From Prevotella sp. (lineage in GTDB: Bacteria > Bacteroidota > Bacteroidia > Bacteroidales > Bacteroidaceae), in the NCBI GenBank assembly GCA_017554145.1, contig JAFZIZ010000004.1, positions 1 through 64,000 on the forward strand: a stretch of 64,000 bases of DNA, read 5' to 3'. Of this stretch, positions 1 through 6,974 are shown piece after piece. Numbering within the stretch: the stretch's first letter is position 1; every line of letters begins with the position of its first letter. Under the pieces are notes generated by a model. It searched no databases and had not been told where the DNA came from. It was given only the letters and a program-made list of their open reading frames with translations. The translations under genes and the position numbers were made by a program.

Positions 1-1
1 T

Positions 2-280
2 AATGTTTATGTTCTTGCCAATAAAGAAGAGGGAGTTGGTTTCTATCGCTGGACAGGAGGCCTGTTAGGTTCTGGACGTGTCTATCTGCCTGGAGATACA
101 TCTGCTTTAAGTAATTTCCTTGGTTTCGATGATGAAACGACGGGCATAAAGTCAATTGAAAATGGAAAATTGATAATTGACAATTATTATGACCTCAGTG
201 GTCGTCGTATAGCCAATGGCCAAAAGCCAACAGCTAAAGGTGTTTACATCGTGAATGGTAAGAAGGTGATTATAAAATAA
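2..280 (+). CDS. C-terminal end of a secreted protein with Por-secretion-like tail (partial)
   Basis: The frame is open from base 2 to a TAA at 278-280 and the start lies before the window. The last ~45 residues carry the pattern YDLSGRR...KGVYIVNGKKVIIK, which resembles the C-terminal sorting/anchoring domain of type IX-secreted proteins in Prevotella and relatives. The visible upstream part (FYRWTGGLLGSGRVYL) reads like the end of a leucine-rich-repeat or Ig-like surface protein, but the function cannot be named from 92 residues. The small peptide gene at 300 follows after 19 nt, so the two are probably co-transcribed. Export is inferred from the tail; the protein's role is unknown. Confidence 0.8.
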   Translation, partial: NVYVLANKEEGVGFYRWTGGLLGSGRVYLPGDTSALSNFLGFDDETTGIKSIENGKLIIDNYYDLSGRRIANGQKPTAKGVYIVNGKKVIIK

Positions 281-299
281 AGTAGAGGAGGATTATACA

Positions 300-455
300 A
301 TGAAAAAGAAAATATATCTGAAACCGGAAACAGAAGAGATCGTCCTCCCAGATCAGCCTTTATTGGCAGGCTCACTGGAAAAGAAAGACGGTGATGTGGA
401 GGATTTCAATGAGTTGCTCTCTCGAGACATTGATGACATATTGTTCAATGAATAA
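300..455 (+). CDS. 51-residue peptide with LLAGS motif
   Basis: ATG at 300 is preceded by an unusually good Shine-Dalgarno (AGAGGAGG, about 8 nt upstream), uncommon in this window. The product has a basic start (MKKKIYLKPETEEIVL), then PLLAGSLEKK and a very acidic tail ending DDILFNE. The layout of MKK.Y.KP near the start and LLAGS near residue 21-25 matches a type of short peptide I recall as frequent in Prevotella and Bacteroides next to secreted proteins; I know of no established function. The small-residue motif between a conserved front and a variable back half resembles a leader/core boundary, but no maturase or peptidase gene is in view. It sits 19 nt behind the secreted protein. Confidence 0.75.
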   Translation: MKKKIYLKPETEEIVLPDQPLLAGSLEKKDGDVEDFNELLSRDIDDILFNE

Positions 456-461
456 ATATAA

Positions 462-620
462 GATGAAAACGCCCAGATGCCGTGGCGTGAGTTCTTCATT
501 GACCCGCTACTTCAACAACTCATTGAGCAGGTGCTGGCCAATAACACCGACCTGAACTCTGCCCGTATTGCTGTAGAGAAGAGTGAGGCATCGCTGCCGC
601 TTTTGTCAGTCATATTATAG
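462..620 (+). pseudogene. Remnant of an RND-type efflux outer-membrane factor (OprM/TolC family)
   Basis: Reading from 462 gives about 50 residues containing MPWREFFIDPLLQQLIEQ, then NNTDLNSARIAVEKSEASL, ended by TAG at 618-620. This is the highly recognisable beginning of the mature part of NodT/OprM-family channels (compare LPWRSVFTDPQLRKLIEQ in the intact gene at 10238). There is no signal peptide, lipobox or remaining ~400 residues, so it is a decayed fragment. It differs clearly from the local intact copy and is not a recent duplicate of it. It begins 7 nt after the small peptide gene. Confidence 0.7.
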
Positions 621-724
621 GTCGTACTATTCATTGGGGATATATGCCTGGCATCTTCATCGGTCTCGCCATCATCTTCAGCATTGCCTTCTCGCCACGC
701 TCCGTAAACGTAGCGAGCAGATAA
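602..724 (+). pseudogene. Remnant of a membrane protein C-terminus, fused out of frame to the efflux remnant
   Basis: In the frame starting at 602 the DNA encodes about 40 residues, including the hydrophobic stretch GIFIGLAIIFSIAFSPRS, ending at TAA 722-724. It has no start codon of its own apart from an internal ATG and joins the efflux remnant in a different frame. That looks like a deletion junction, or the last helix of an unidentified transporter left behind. I do not recognise the parent family. Confidence 0.35.
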
Positions 725-906
725 GCAAAACATTCACAGAGAACCTTGCTCAGCGCGACGTGATTCAATGAAGTTAAATCGAAAGAATGAAATACGTATA
801 CTATTGGGATATTTATATTGTTTTTTATATTGACAATCCTTAGTGATTGTCATCACTGCTGCCGCCTCTTCGGTCTAGGAAAAGTTGTGTAATACAAGAA
901 CGGTTC
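725..906. other. Intergenic stretch with one weak hairpin
   Basis: No gene is seen here. Together with the two remnants upstream it makes about 450 nt without an intact gene. An 8-bp inverted repeat (TGACAATC / GATTGTCA, 831-838 and 845-852) with a 6-nt loop lies downstream of the minus-strand gene that ends at 907. It lacks a T-run, so a terminator role is uncertain. Confidence 0.4.
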
Positions 907-1623
907 TTATCTGCTATGGACAGCGCGGATGTAGCAGCCATCGTAGCGAGAACCCTCTAAAATGTTGATGCCAGAACTGGTGAACGTCAGACGATAGGCA
1001 CTATTATGGTTGCTTAACGGCGTTGATGTCCAGTAATAGCCGCTATGGTTCATTTCGTCGATCTTGTTACTTCTGTTGATACCTACAGCTGGCAGGAAGA
1101 TATAGTTACGGTTGATTTTACTAACAATCTTATAGCCCCAGCGACCACTTTCTTTTGCCCACGTCCAGGTGCATTTCTCACGCAGCTCCTTCATCTCTGC
1201 ATAAGTAGGCATGCGCCAACCGTTGCCCCATTGCTGGGCGGCTACATCGAAGTTTACATCACCTTTGATGTCTCCACGTGCTATTCCGTAGTTAGCACTG
1301 GTACTTGGCGTGTAGCTGCTCTTCTCTAGGAGCTCGCCCCAGGCAACGATTCGGCCGTAATAGCCTCTGACATTGGCTGCATCGATATTACTGGTCGCCC
1401 AGATAACACTCAAACCAAGATCGGCACTTTCACGTTTGCCGACAGTTTTTCTTTCTGCAATGTTTCCAATTTCAATAGGGTTCACCCTTGCAGTGGGTGA
1501 CGGTTTAGCACTCGGGAGATCCTTTACAGGACGATCTTCAAACGGATTCTGTGCCATGACTCCTAAACATGCGGTGAATAATAGTATCCCGCATACTATA
1601 AAACCTTTTCCTCTCATAATCAT
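907..1623 (-). CDS. Secreted protein with a FISUMP-like (Fibrobacter major paralogous) domain
   Basis: 238 residues. Residues 1-25 form a signal peptide (hydrophobic stretch FIVCGILLFTACLGVMA, cleavage before QNPF). After a Pro/Ser-rich linker, residues ~67-238 read DLGLSVIWATSNI, later NGWRMPTYAEMKEL, then YYWTSTP and a C-terminal CYIRAVHSR. This is the order of motifs in the FISUMP-like domain (DLGL...WAT.N, WR.P, YWTSTP, R.V) widespread in secreted proteins of Bacteroidales and Fibrobacter; its function is not established. A second Met at residue 3 is an alternative start. The promoter box at 1647-1654 supports independent transcription, divergent from the gene at 1752. Confidence 0.75.
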   Translation of the reverse strand: MIMRGKGFIVCGILLFTACLGVMAQNPFEDRPVKDLPSAKPSPTARVNPIEIGNIAERKTVGKRESADLGLSVIWATSNIDAANVRGYYGRIVAWGELLEKSSYTPSTSANYGIARGDIKGDVNFDVAAQQWGNGWRMPTYAEMKELREKCTWTWAKESGRWGYKIVSKINRNYIFLPAVGINRSNKIDEMNHSGYYWTSTPLSNHNSAYRLTFTSSGINILEGSRYDGCYIRAVHSR

Positions 1624-1646
1624 ATTGTTTTAAGTTATCAACGTGG

Positions 1647-1654
1647 CAAAGATA
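1647..1654 (-). promoter_or_regulatory. Bacteroidales -7 promoter box for the FISUMP-like gene
   Basis: Reverse-strand TATCTTTG fits the phylum's TAnnTTTG -7 element and lies 24 nt before the start codon at 1623. Confidence 0.75.
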
Positions 1655-1665
1655 CGAAAAAAAAA

Positions 1666-1686
1666 ATAATTGATAATGGATAATTG
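1666..1686. repeat. Period-7 tract, AT-rich, intergenic
   Basis: Three consecutive heptads of the form ATAATNG lie between the divergent promoters of the 907-1623 and 1752-3023 genes. Same class as the tracts at 5616, 11625, 17443, 27196, 33094, 33630 and 41686. Confidence 0.6.
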
Positions 1687-1698
1687 AAAATAATTTCT

Positions 1699-1706
1699 TA
1701 TTTTTG
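1699..1706 (+). promoter_or_regulatory. Bacteroidales -7 promoter box for the gene at 1752
   Basis: TATTTTTG matches TAnnTTTG, 45 nt before the ATG at 1752. Confidence 0.6.
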
Positions 1707-1751
1707 CAAAAAGTAACTTAAAACAGTAGTAATAATGGTAGCATTGAAGAA

Positions 1752-3023
1752 ATGAAAATAAACAAATTACTAACCAGATTTTCATGGCTGAAGGGGTTCT
1801 TGGTTAGCCTCCTCGGTACCTCAATAGGTGTGGGACTGACGTTTACGGTGAATCGCTGTGTGGATACTCGCAAGCAGCAGGCTGCCCAACGCGAGACGGT
1901 GATTATGGCGGTGTGCGACATCGATGAAATTACACAGGGCCTCAAGGAAGAGATGCTTATGGAAGATAGTCTGTTCAAGGTGGCGATGTATGTATCAACG
2001 CATCAGGAACTGATTGATTCGCTGCCGATGGACACACTGGATATGGCATTCGAATATCTGTATGACAACCCCATGAAGGTGAAGGGCTGGACTGCTGATA
2101 CGAAGGAGAATGCCTTTAACAGCGGTATCGATGCCCGTATGAATATAGGCAATAACCAGTTCTATGACAATGTGCAGACATGTTATTACGTACGTCGCTC
2201 CCTGATAAAAAGGATGGAGGAGGCTCCTGTGTTTCGCCGTCCTGTCAGCAAAGAGGACTACGAGAAATTCCTACAAAGCCTGAATCCATTAGAGATTGAC
2301 CAAAGCGGTGTTCCGTATCCCCATGCCCAGCGCCGGGTGATGAAACAGATTTTCGCACAGGAATCGACAACGCTCTATCTCAAACGGTTTTTTTCTCGAA
2401 GAGATGCCTATCTGAGAGCAACTATAGATATGGAACGCCTGAACCGCGACAACAAAATGCTGATGAACATCTCCGACGAGGATGTGGAAGCATATATCGA
2501 GAGAAATTCAGGCAATGTTTTGGAACTGGCTTCAGAAGAGCTTATTTTAGGTACTTGGGAAATCAGGCAAGGACAAGATCTGAGGACTTTAGTGTTCAAG
2601 GAAAGCAACATCTCCGAACTAACCGTCCACTTGGTGGGTAATTTTCAGATAATCCTCCAAGAAGAGCATAGGGATGTATTAGTGCTTACTCCATTGACCT
2701 ACCACTTAAAAGGACGATGGGAACTGAGAGGTGACACGCTGATTACCGACTACGATCCTAAAACATTGAAAATGCTGTCGTTCGATTTGGATGCGAGCAA
2801 TTTCCCAAAGACTGCCTTGGAACGTCTGAAAGACAGTCTGGAGATCAAGAAAGAAATGGCCAAAAACTTCATAACTGAGCAATTAAAGCATCAAGACTTC
2901 AAGGATGTCAGTTTGATCTCATTTGACCAGTACGGCAATACGATAAAGATGAAGCAAAAACAGCAGACTCCTGCTGGTAAGAAAGAAGTATTTACGATAC
3001 AATTATATAGGAAACAAGAATAG
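1752..3023 (+). CDS. Hypothetical membrane-anchored protein, 423 aa
   Basis: I do not recognise the family. Residues ~14-33 form a single N-terminal membrane segment (GFLVSLLGTSIGVGLTFTV), followed at once by charged sequence rich in Q, R and E. The rest has no further membrane span. It has a helical, charged middle (residues ~45-270) and a C-terminal ~130-residue part with short strands (LILGTWEIRQ, LKGRWELRGDTLITDYD) that reads like a lipocalin-type or stress-response beta domain. The topology (short cytoplasmic end, one helix, large outer part) resembles anchored periplasmic sensors, but no enzyme or signalling motif is visible. It has its own promoter and stands alone. Confidence 0.6.
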   Translation: MKINKLLTRFSWLKGFLVSLLGTSIGVGLTFTVNRCVDTRKQQAAQRETVIMAVCDIDEITQGLKEEMLMEDSLFKVAMYVSTHQELIDSLPMDTLDMAFEYLYDNPMKVKGWTADTKENAFNSGIDARMNIGNNQFYDNVQTCYYVRRSLIKRMEEAPVFRRPVSKEDYEKFLQSLNPLEIDQSGVPYPHAQRRVMKQIFAQESTTLYLKRFFSRRDAYLRATIDMERLNRDNKMLMNISDEDVEAYIERNSGNVLELASEELILGTWEIRQGQDLRTLVFKESNISELTVHLVGNFQIILQEEHRDVLVLTPLTYHLKGRWELRGDTLITDYDPKTLKMLSFDLDASNFPKTALERLKDSLEIKKEMAKNFITEQLKHQDFKDVSLISFDQYGNTIKMKQKQQTPAGKKEVFTIQLYRKQE

Positions 3024-3117
3024 GATAAATATATTTGTTTTTGCCACAAAAAACATGAATGGTGAAGGATGTGTAAAATTTTCAACAATATTTTCTTGTA
3101 TCTTCGGCAAATAGTCG

Positions 3118-3125
3118 TATCTTTG
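3118..3125 (+). promoter_or_regulatory. Bacteroidales -7 promoter box for the lipoprotein at 3174
   Basis: TATCTTTG, 48 nt before the ATG, with a C at the expected start region shortly downstream. Confidence 0.75.
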
Positions 3126-3173
3126 CCGTGTTAGAACAATAAATATCTTACTAACTCTCAAATTACTAAAACA

Positions 3174-3737
3174 ATGAAAAAGTTTTTTTTGACCCTTGCA
3201 GCCATTATGTGCTGCGCCATGACAACAGCAGTATTCACCTCTTGTGGTGGTGATGATAGTGGCAATAGCGGAGGAGGTGGTGGTGAAGAAGATTTGACTA
3301 CTCCCGCAGCAGCAGTACTGACATTCTCTTTTACTTTTAACGATGAAACGCTCAACTACTTCGACATGACTGCTGAATATTTTGACGAATTAGGTGCTAT
3401 TAAGTCAGAGTCGATAACCTCTAAGAAATGGGAAAAAACAGTTGTTTCTATGTTGCCCGCCAAGCTTGGTGTTCGTTTGAAGGCTACGTTGAAGACCGAT
3501 CTTGATGACGACGAGATATACTCTTTTAAATGGTTGTATGCCTATACTTGTATGATAGTTAATAAAAAAGGTAATTCCTTGGGTGAATATTCTAAATCAA
3601 TTAACGGTGTGACGGGTTTCCCAGACAGGACGGGTCGTCATATCAAAGAGAAACTCGCTAACATGTCTGACGGCGTTGTCTATGCCCTTGTCTACGAAGT
3701 CGACTCCAAAGGCAAGAAGGTCGAAAGTAGTTGGTAA
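3174..3737 (+). CDS. Putative lipoprotein, 187 aa
   Basis: The N-terminus is a signal peptide with a lipobox ending FTSCGGDD (Cys at about residue 24), followed by a Gly/Ser/Asp linker (GNSGGGGGEED) that would spread the protein away from the membrane. The acidic residues right after the Cys fit the surface-export signal reported for Bacteroidota lipoproteins, so outer-surface display is possible. The remaining ~145 residues look like a single beta-rich domain of unknown family. Single gene with its own promoter; no partner is evident. Confidence 0.65.
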   Translation: MKKFFLTLAAIMCCAMTTAVFTSCGGDDSGNSGGGGGEEDLTTPAAAVLTFSFTFNDETLNYFDMTAEYFDELGAIKSESITSKKWEKTVVSMLPAKLGVRLKATLKTDLDDDEIYSFKWLYAYTCMIVNKKGNSLGEYSKSINGVTGFPDRTGRHIKEKLANMSDGVVYALVYEVDSKGKKVESSW

Positions 3738-3798
3738 AAAATGTAATGTCTTCGGATTCTCCACTTGAATCTGCAACATCGTTATTAGTGAAGTACTC

Positions 3799-3838
3799 AA
3801 GTTCGAAAAAAACAAGAATTCTTGTTTTTTTCGAACTT
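3799..3838. repeat. Perfect 40-bp palindrome
   Basis: Two 20-bp arms meet without a loop at the EcoRI-like GAATTC (3816-3821). Each arm contains a run of seven A or T, with AAGTTCG at the outer end. It lies 61 nt after the lipoprotein stop and 69 nt before the fhs promoter box. It could act as a weak bidirectional terminator, a cruciform site or a protein-binding site; which one is not decided by sequence. A second small inverted repeat (AAAAAGT / ACTTTTT) follows at 3866-3881. Confidence 0.7.
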
Positions 3839-3907
3839 ATTGGATAAAATTCTCACGTTCGGCACAAAAAGTACACTTTTTCTGCTCTCGCTTAATCGAA
3901 TTTTTCG

Positions 3908-3915
3908 TACCTTTG
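3908..3915 (+). promoter_or_regulatory. Bacteroidales -7 promoter box for fhs
   Basis: TACCTTTG, 24 nt before the fhs ATG at 3940. Confidence 0.75.
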
Positions 3916-3939
3916 TCGCCGACTTAAAACAATAACGCG

Positions 3940-5619
3940 ATGAAGACAGATATTCAGATTGCACGAGAATGCCAGTTGGAACCGATTGGAAATATCGCTT
4001 CCCAGTTGGGAATTTCCCCTGAGGAGATAGAGCCGTATGGACGTTATATGGCGAAGGTGCCCATCTCACTGATTGATGAGAAACGGGTGAAGAAGAGTCG
4101 CCTGATACTGGTGACGGCGATCAGTCCGACGAAGGCTGGTATCGGTAAGACGACTGTCAGCATCGGACTGACCTTGGGACTTAACCGCTTGGGCAAGAAG
4201 GCGGCAGTGGCTCTGAGAGAGCCTTCACTGGGTCCTTGTTTCGGTATGAAGGGTGGTGCTGCTGGTGGTGGCTATGCCCAAGTACTGCCGATGGAGAAAA
4301 TCAACCTCCATTTCACAGGCGACTTCCATGCGGTGACCTCGGCTCATAATACCATCAGTGCCCTGCTCGATAACTACCTGTATCAGCATCGTAAGGAGGG
4401 TTTTTCGTTGCGTGAGATATTCTGGAAGCGCGTGCTCGACGTGAACGACCGTGCCCTGCGTAACATCGTGACTGGCTTGCGTGGCGATGGTGTCGTGTCA
4501 GAGACGGGCTTCGACATTACTCCGGCTTCGGAACTGATGGCTATTCTCTGTCTGGCAACCAGTGAGGCCGATCTGCAACGACGTATCGAAAACATCGTGC
4601 TGGGTATTACGGCCGACGGCAAGCTCTTCAAAGTGAAAGACCTCGGTGTGGCAGGAGCTATCACGGTGTTATTGCGCGATGCCCTCAACCCCAATCTGGT
4701 GCAGACCACAGAGCATACACCTGCCTATATCCACGGAGGACCGTTTGCCAATATCGCTCACGGATGCTCCAGCGTGCTCGCCACCAAGATGGCGATGACG
4801 TTCAGTGACTATGTGGTGACAGAGGCTGGTTTCGGTGCCGATCTGGGTGCAGAGAAGTTCTTCGATATCAAGTGTCGCAAGACGGGACTCAAGCCCCGAC
4901 TAGTGGTTATCGTAGCGACAACACAGGGTCTGAAGATGCATGGTGGTGTGGCTCTCGAAGATATCAACGAACCTAATGCCAAGGGACTGACGGAAGGACT
5001 GAAGAACCTCAATCGCCATATCCGTAACATGCAGGGCTTCGGACAGCCTGTAGTGGTCACCCTGAATCGTCATGATACAGACCTCGATGAGGAGATAGAT
5101 ATCGTTCGCAAGAACTGTGAGGACTTGGAGGTGGGCTTTGCCGTGAACGAGGCTTTCCTGAAAGGAGGCGAAGGCGCTATAGAACTGGCTCAGACGGTCA
5201 TTGACACCATCGAGCGTCAACAGCCGTTGCCTATCCGTTTCACCTATAAAGAAGCCGACTGTCTGGAAGATAAGATAGAGAAGGTATGTAAGGGTATCTA
5301 TGGGGCTGCAGGCGTGGAATACAGCAAGACGGCAAAAAGGAAACTCGAATCCCTGCGTGCCACCTTTACCGACGAGGATGGAGCCATCGCCCATTACCCC
5401 GTCTGCATTGCCAAGACTCAGTTCTCCTTCTCGGCAGACTCCACTCGCTATGGCTCGCCAGAGGGCTTTACCATTCGTATCCGTGATATCATCCTGAACT
5501 GTGGCAGTGAGATGATTGTAGCCATTGCCGGCGATATGCTCCGTATGCCAGGATTGCCTAAGAGTCCGCAAGCAGAGCGTATTACTATTGAGAATGGTGA
5601 GATAGAGGGGTTATCGTGA
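3940..5619 (+). CDS. fhs: Formate-tetrahydrofolate ligase
   Basis: 559 residues, the usual length. The cytoplasmic enzyme joins formate to tetrahydrofolate with ATP, giving 10-formyl-THF for purine and one-carbon metabolism. The start [16 protein letters not shown] is typical. The ATP-binding loop reads [16 protein letters not shown] (around residue 65-80), and the conserved [20 protein letters not shown] and [11 protein letters not shown] segments follow. Single-gene transcription unit with its own promoter. Its stop codon lies within the first heptad of the period-7 repeat at 5616-5643. Not unusual otherwise. Confidence 0.95.
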   Translation: MKTDIQIARECQLEPIGNIASQLGISPEEIEPYGRYMAKVPISLIDEKRVKKSRLILVTAISPTKAGIGKTTVSIGLTLGLNRLGKKAAVALREPSLGPCFGMKGGAAGGGYAQVLPMEKINLHFTGDFHAVTSAHNTISALLDNYLYQHRKEGFSLREIFWKRVLDVNDRALRNIVTGLRGDGVVSETGFDITPASELMAILCLATSEADLQRRIENIVLGITADGKLFKVKDLGVAGAITVLLRDALNPNLVQTTEHTPAYIHGGPFANIAHGCSSVLATKMAMTFSDYVVTEAGFGADLGAEKFFDIKCRKTGLKPRLVVIVATTQGLKMHGGVALEDINEPNAKGLTEGLKNLNRHIRNMQGFGQPVVVTLNRHDTDLDEEIDIVRKNCEDLEVGFAVNEAFLKGGEGAIELAQTVIDTIERQQPLPIRFTYKEADCLEDKIEKVCKGIYGAAGVEYSKTAKRKLESLRATFTDEDGAIAHYPVCIAKTQFSFSADSTRYGSPEGFTIRIRDIILNCGSEMIVAIAGDMLRMPGLPKSPQAERITIENGEIEGLS

Positions 5620-5643
5620 GTGGTGAAAGGTGAGTGGTGAGTG
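5616..5643. repeat. Period-7 tract overlapping the fhs stop codon
   Basis: Four heptads, three of them GTGAGTG and one GTGAAAG. The first heptad supplies the TGA stop of fhs, and the tract runs on into the intergenic region before the efflux operon. Confidence 0.8.
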
Positions 5644-5682
5644 GAAAGCCACTTTTCTACCTAAAGTTTGTTAAATATCCCG

Positions 5683-5699
5683 TACCTATTACATAGGTA
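5683..5699. promoter_or_regulatory. Candidate operator of the efflux operon (17-bp inverted repeat)
   Basis: TACCTAT, three bases, ATAGGTA: a perfect 7-bp inverted repeat 14 nt upstream of the -7 box at 5714. This places it over the expected -33 region, where a repressor would block transcription. No TetR- or MarR-type gene is adjacent, so the binding protein would be encoded elsewhere. Function is inferred from position and symmetry only. Confidence 0.45.
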
Positions 5700-5713
5700 A
5701 GGATGTTTTTTTG

Positions 5714-5721
5714 TATCTTTG
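5714..5721 (+). promoter_or_regulatory. Bacteroidales -7 promoter box of the efflux operon
   Basis: TATCTTTG, 82 nt before the adaptor ATG, so the operon has an unusually long leader for this window. Confidence 0.7.
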
Positions 5722-5803
5722 CAATTTGAAAACCGAATTTTATTTTCGGGTTTTCAAGTGGCTTAGACATTTATTCGAATAAACAAATTATAGAAAAATA
5801 GGT

Positions 5804-6964
5804 ATGAAAATGAAAAAAGTAATGATGCTTGCAGCTGTGGCTGTAACGCTTGTTTCTTGTGGCGGAGGTGGTGGCCGCCCCAATTTCGGCGACAATGAGT
5901 TTCCTGTGACAACAGTGGGAACTTCTAGTGCTGATATGCAGACCACTTATCCTGCTATGATCAAAGGTGTTCAGGATGTAGAGATTCGTCCGAAGTTACA
6001 GGGTTTCCTGACACGTATCAACGTGAGGGAAGGTCAGACTGTCGGAGCGGGTCAGGTATTGTTTGTAGTGGATAATGAGCAGTATCAGGCTCAGGTACGT
6101 CAGGCTCAGGCAGCGGTGAATACCGCCCAGCAGAATGTGAATACCGCCCAGCTGACTTACGAGAACTCGAAGCAGTTGCACGAGAATAAGGTCATTGGTG
6201 ACTATGAGTTGCAGACTTCCAAGAATTCGTACGAGAGTGCGAAGGCCCAGCTGGCTCAGGCTCAGGCAGCCCTTGCCTCAGCGCGTGAGTCGTTGAGCTT
6301 CTGCTTCGTGAAGAGCCCTGCCTCAGGTGTGGTAGGTACGCTTCCCTTCAAGAAGGGTGCGCTGGTAAGTGCATCGAATGTGCTGACCACCGTGTCTAAT
6401 ATCTCGTCGATGGAGGTCTATTTCTCAGTGACGGAGAAGGATGCTATGACCCTTTCTGCTGCAGGTCTGGAGTCGCTTCCTCCTGTGAAGCTTCAGTTGG
6501 CCGACGGCTCTATCTACGCTCATGAAGGTAAGGTGATTAAGATGAGTGGTGTGATTGACCAGGCTACGGGTACGGTACAGTTGATAGCCACCTTTACAAA
6601 TCCCGAGAAGCTGCTGAAGAGTGGTGGTGCAGGTACGATTATCATTCCACGTCAGGCTACTTCAGCCATCATCATCCCACAGTCTTGTGTTTCTGAGGTA
6701 CAGAACAAGAAGTTCGTCTATACCTTGGGCAAGGATAACAAGGTGAAGTACACGGAAATCAAGGTTGACCCGCAGAATGATGGTAATAATTACATTGTAA
6801 CAGACGGTCTGAAAGCAGGTGACAAGTACGTGACAAACGGTATCACCAAACTGAATGACGGTATGGAGATTGTACCTATCACGCCAGAGCGTTACCAAAA
6901 GAAGATTGAGGAGCAGGCTAAGTCTATGACTGCCGGCGACATTGTAGGAGCGATGAAGAAATAA
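5804..6964 (+). CDS. RND efflux periplasmic adaptor lipoprotein (AcrA/MexA family)
   Basis: 386 residues. A signal peptide ends in a lipobox LVSCG (Cys19) followed by a Gly-rich linker, so the protein is anchored to a membrane by lipid. The lipoyl-like half (EIRPKLQGFLTRINVREGQ), a Gln/Ala-rich coiled-coil hairpin (residues ~95-160, repeated AQLAQAQAALASARESL) and the beta-barrel domain (GVVGTLPFKKGALVS) follow in the order expected for AcrA/MexA. It bridges the inner-membrane pump at 6975 and the channel at 10238. First gene of the operon; 10 nt separate it from the pump. Substrates cannot be told from sequence. Confidence 0.92.
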   Translation: MKMKKVMMLAAVAVTLVSCGGGGGRPNFGDNEFPVTTVGTSSADMQTTYPAMIKGVQDVEIRPKLQGFLTRINVREGQTVGAGQVLFVVDNEQYQAQVRQAQAAVNTAQQNVNTAQLTYENSKQLHENKVIGDYELQTSKNSYESAKAQLAQAQAALASARESLSFCFVKSPASGVVGTLPFKKGALVSASNVLTTVSNISSMEVYFSVTEKDAMTLSAAGLESLPPVKLQLADGSIYAHEGKVIKMSGVIDQATGTVQLIATFTNPEKLLKSGGAGTIIIPRQATSAIIIPQSCVSEVQNKKFVYTLGKDNKVKYTEIKVDPQNDGNNYIVTDGLKAGDKYVTNGITKLNDGMEIVPITPERYQKKIEEQAKSMTAGDIVGAMKK

Positions 6965-6974
6965 TTGAAGAATT

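Noticed and set aside
4900-5571. Minus-strand open frame of 223 codons
   Set aside because: Lies wholly within fhs in a frame opened by fhs codon use; no motif of its own.
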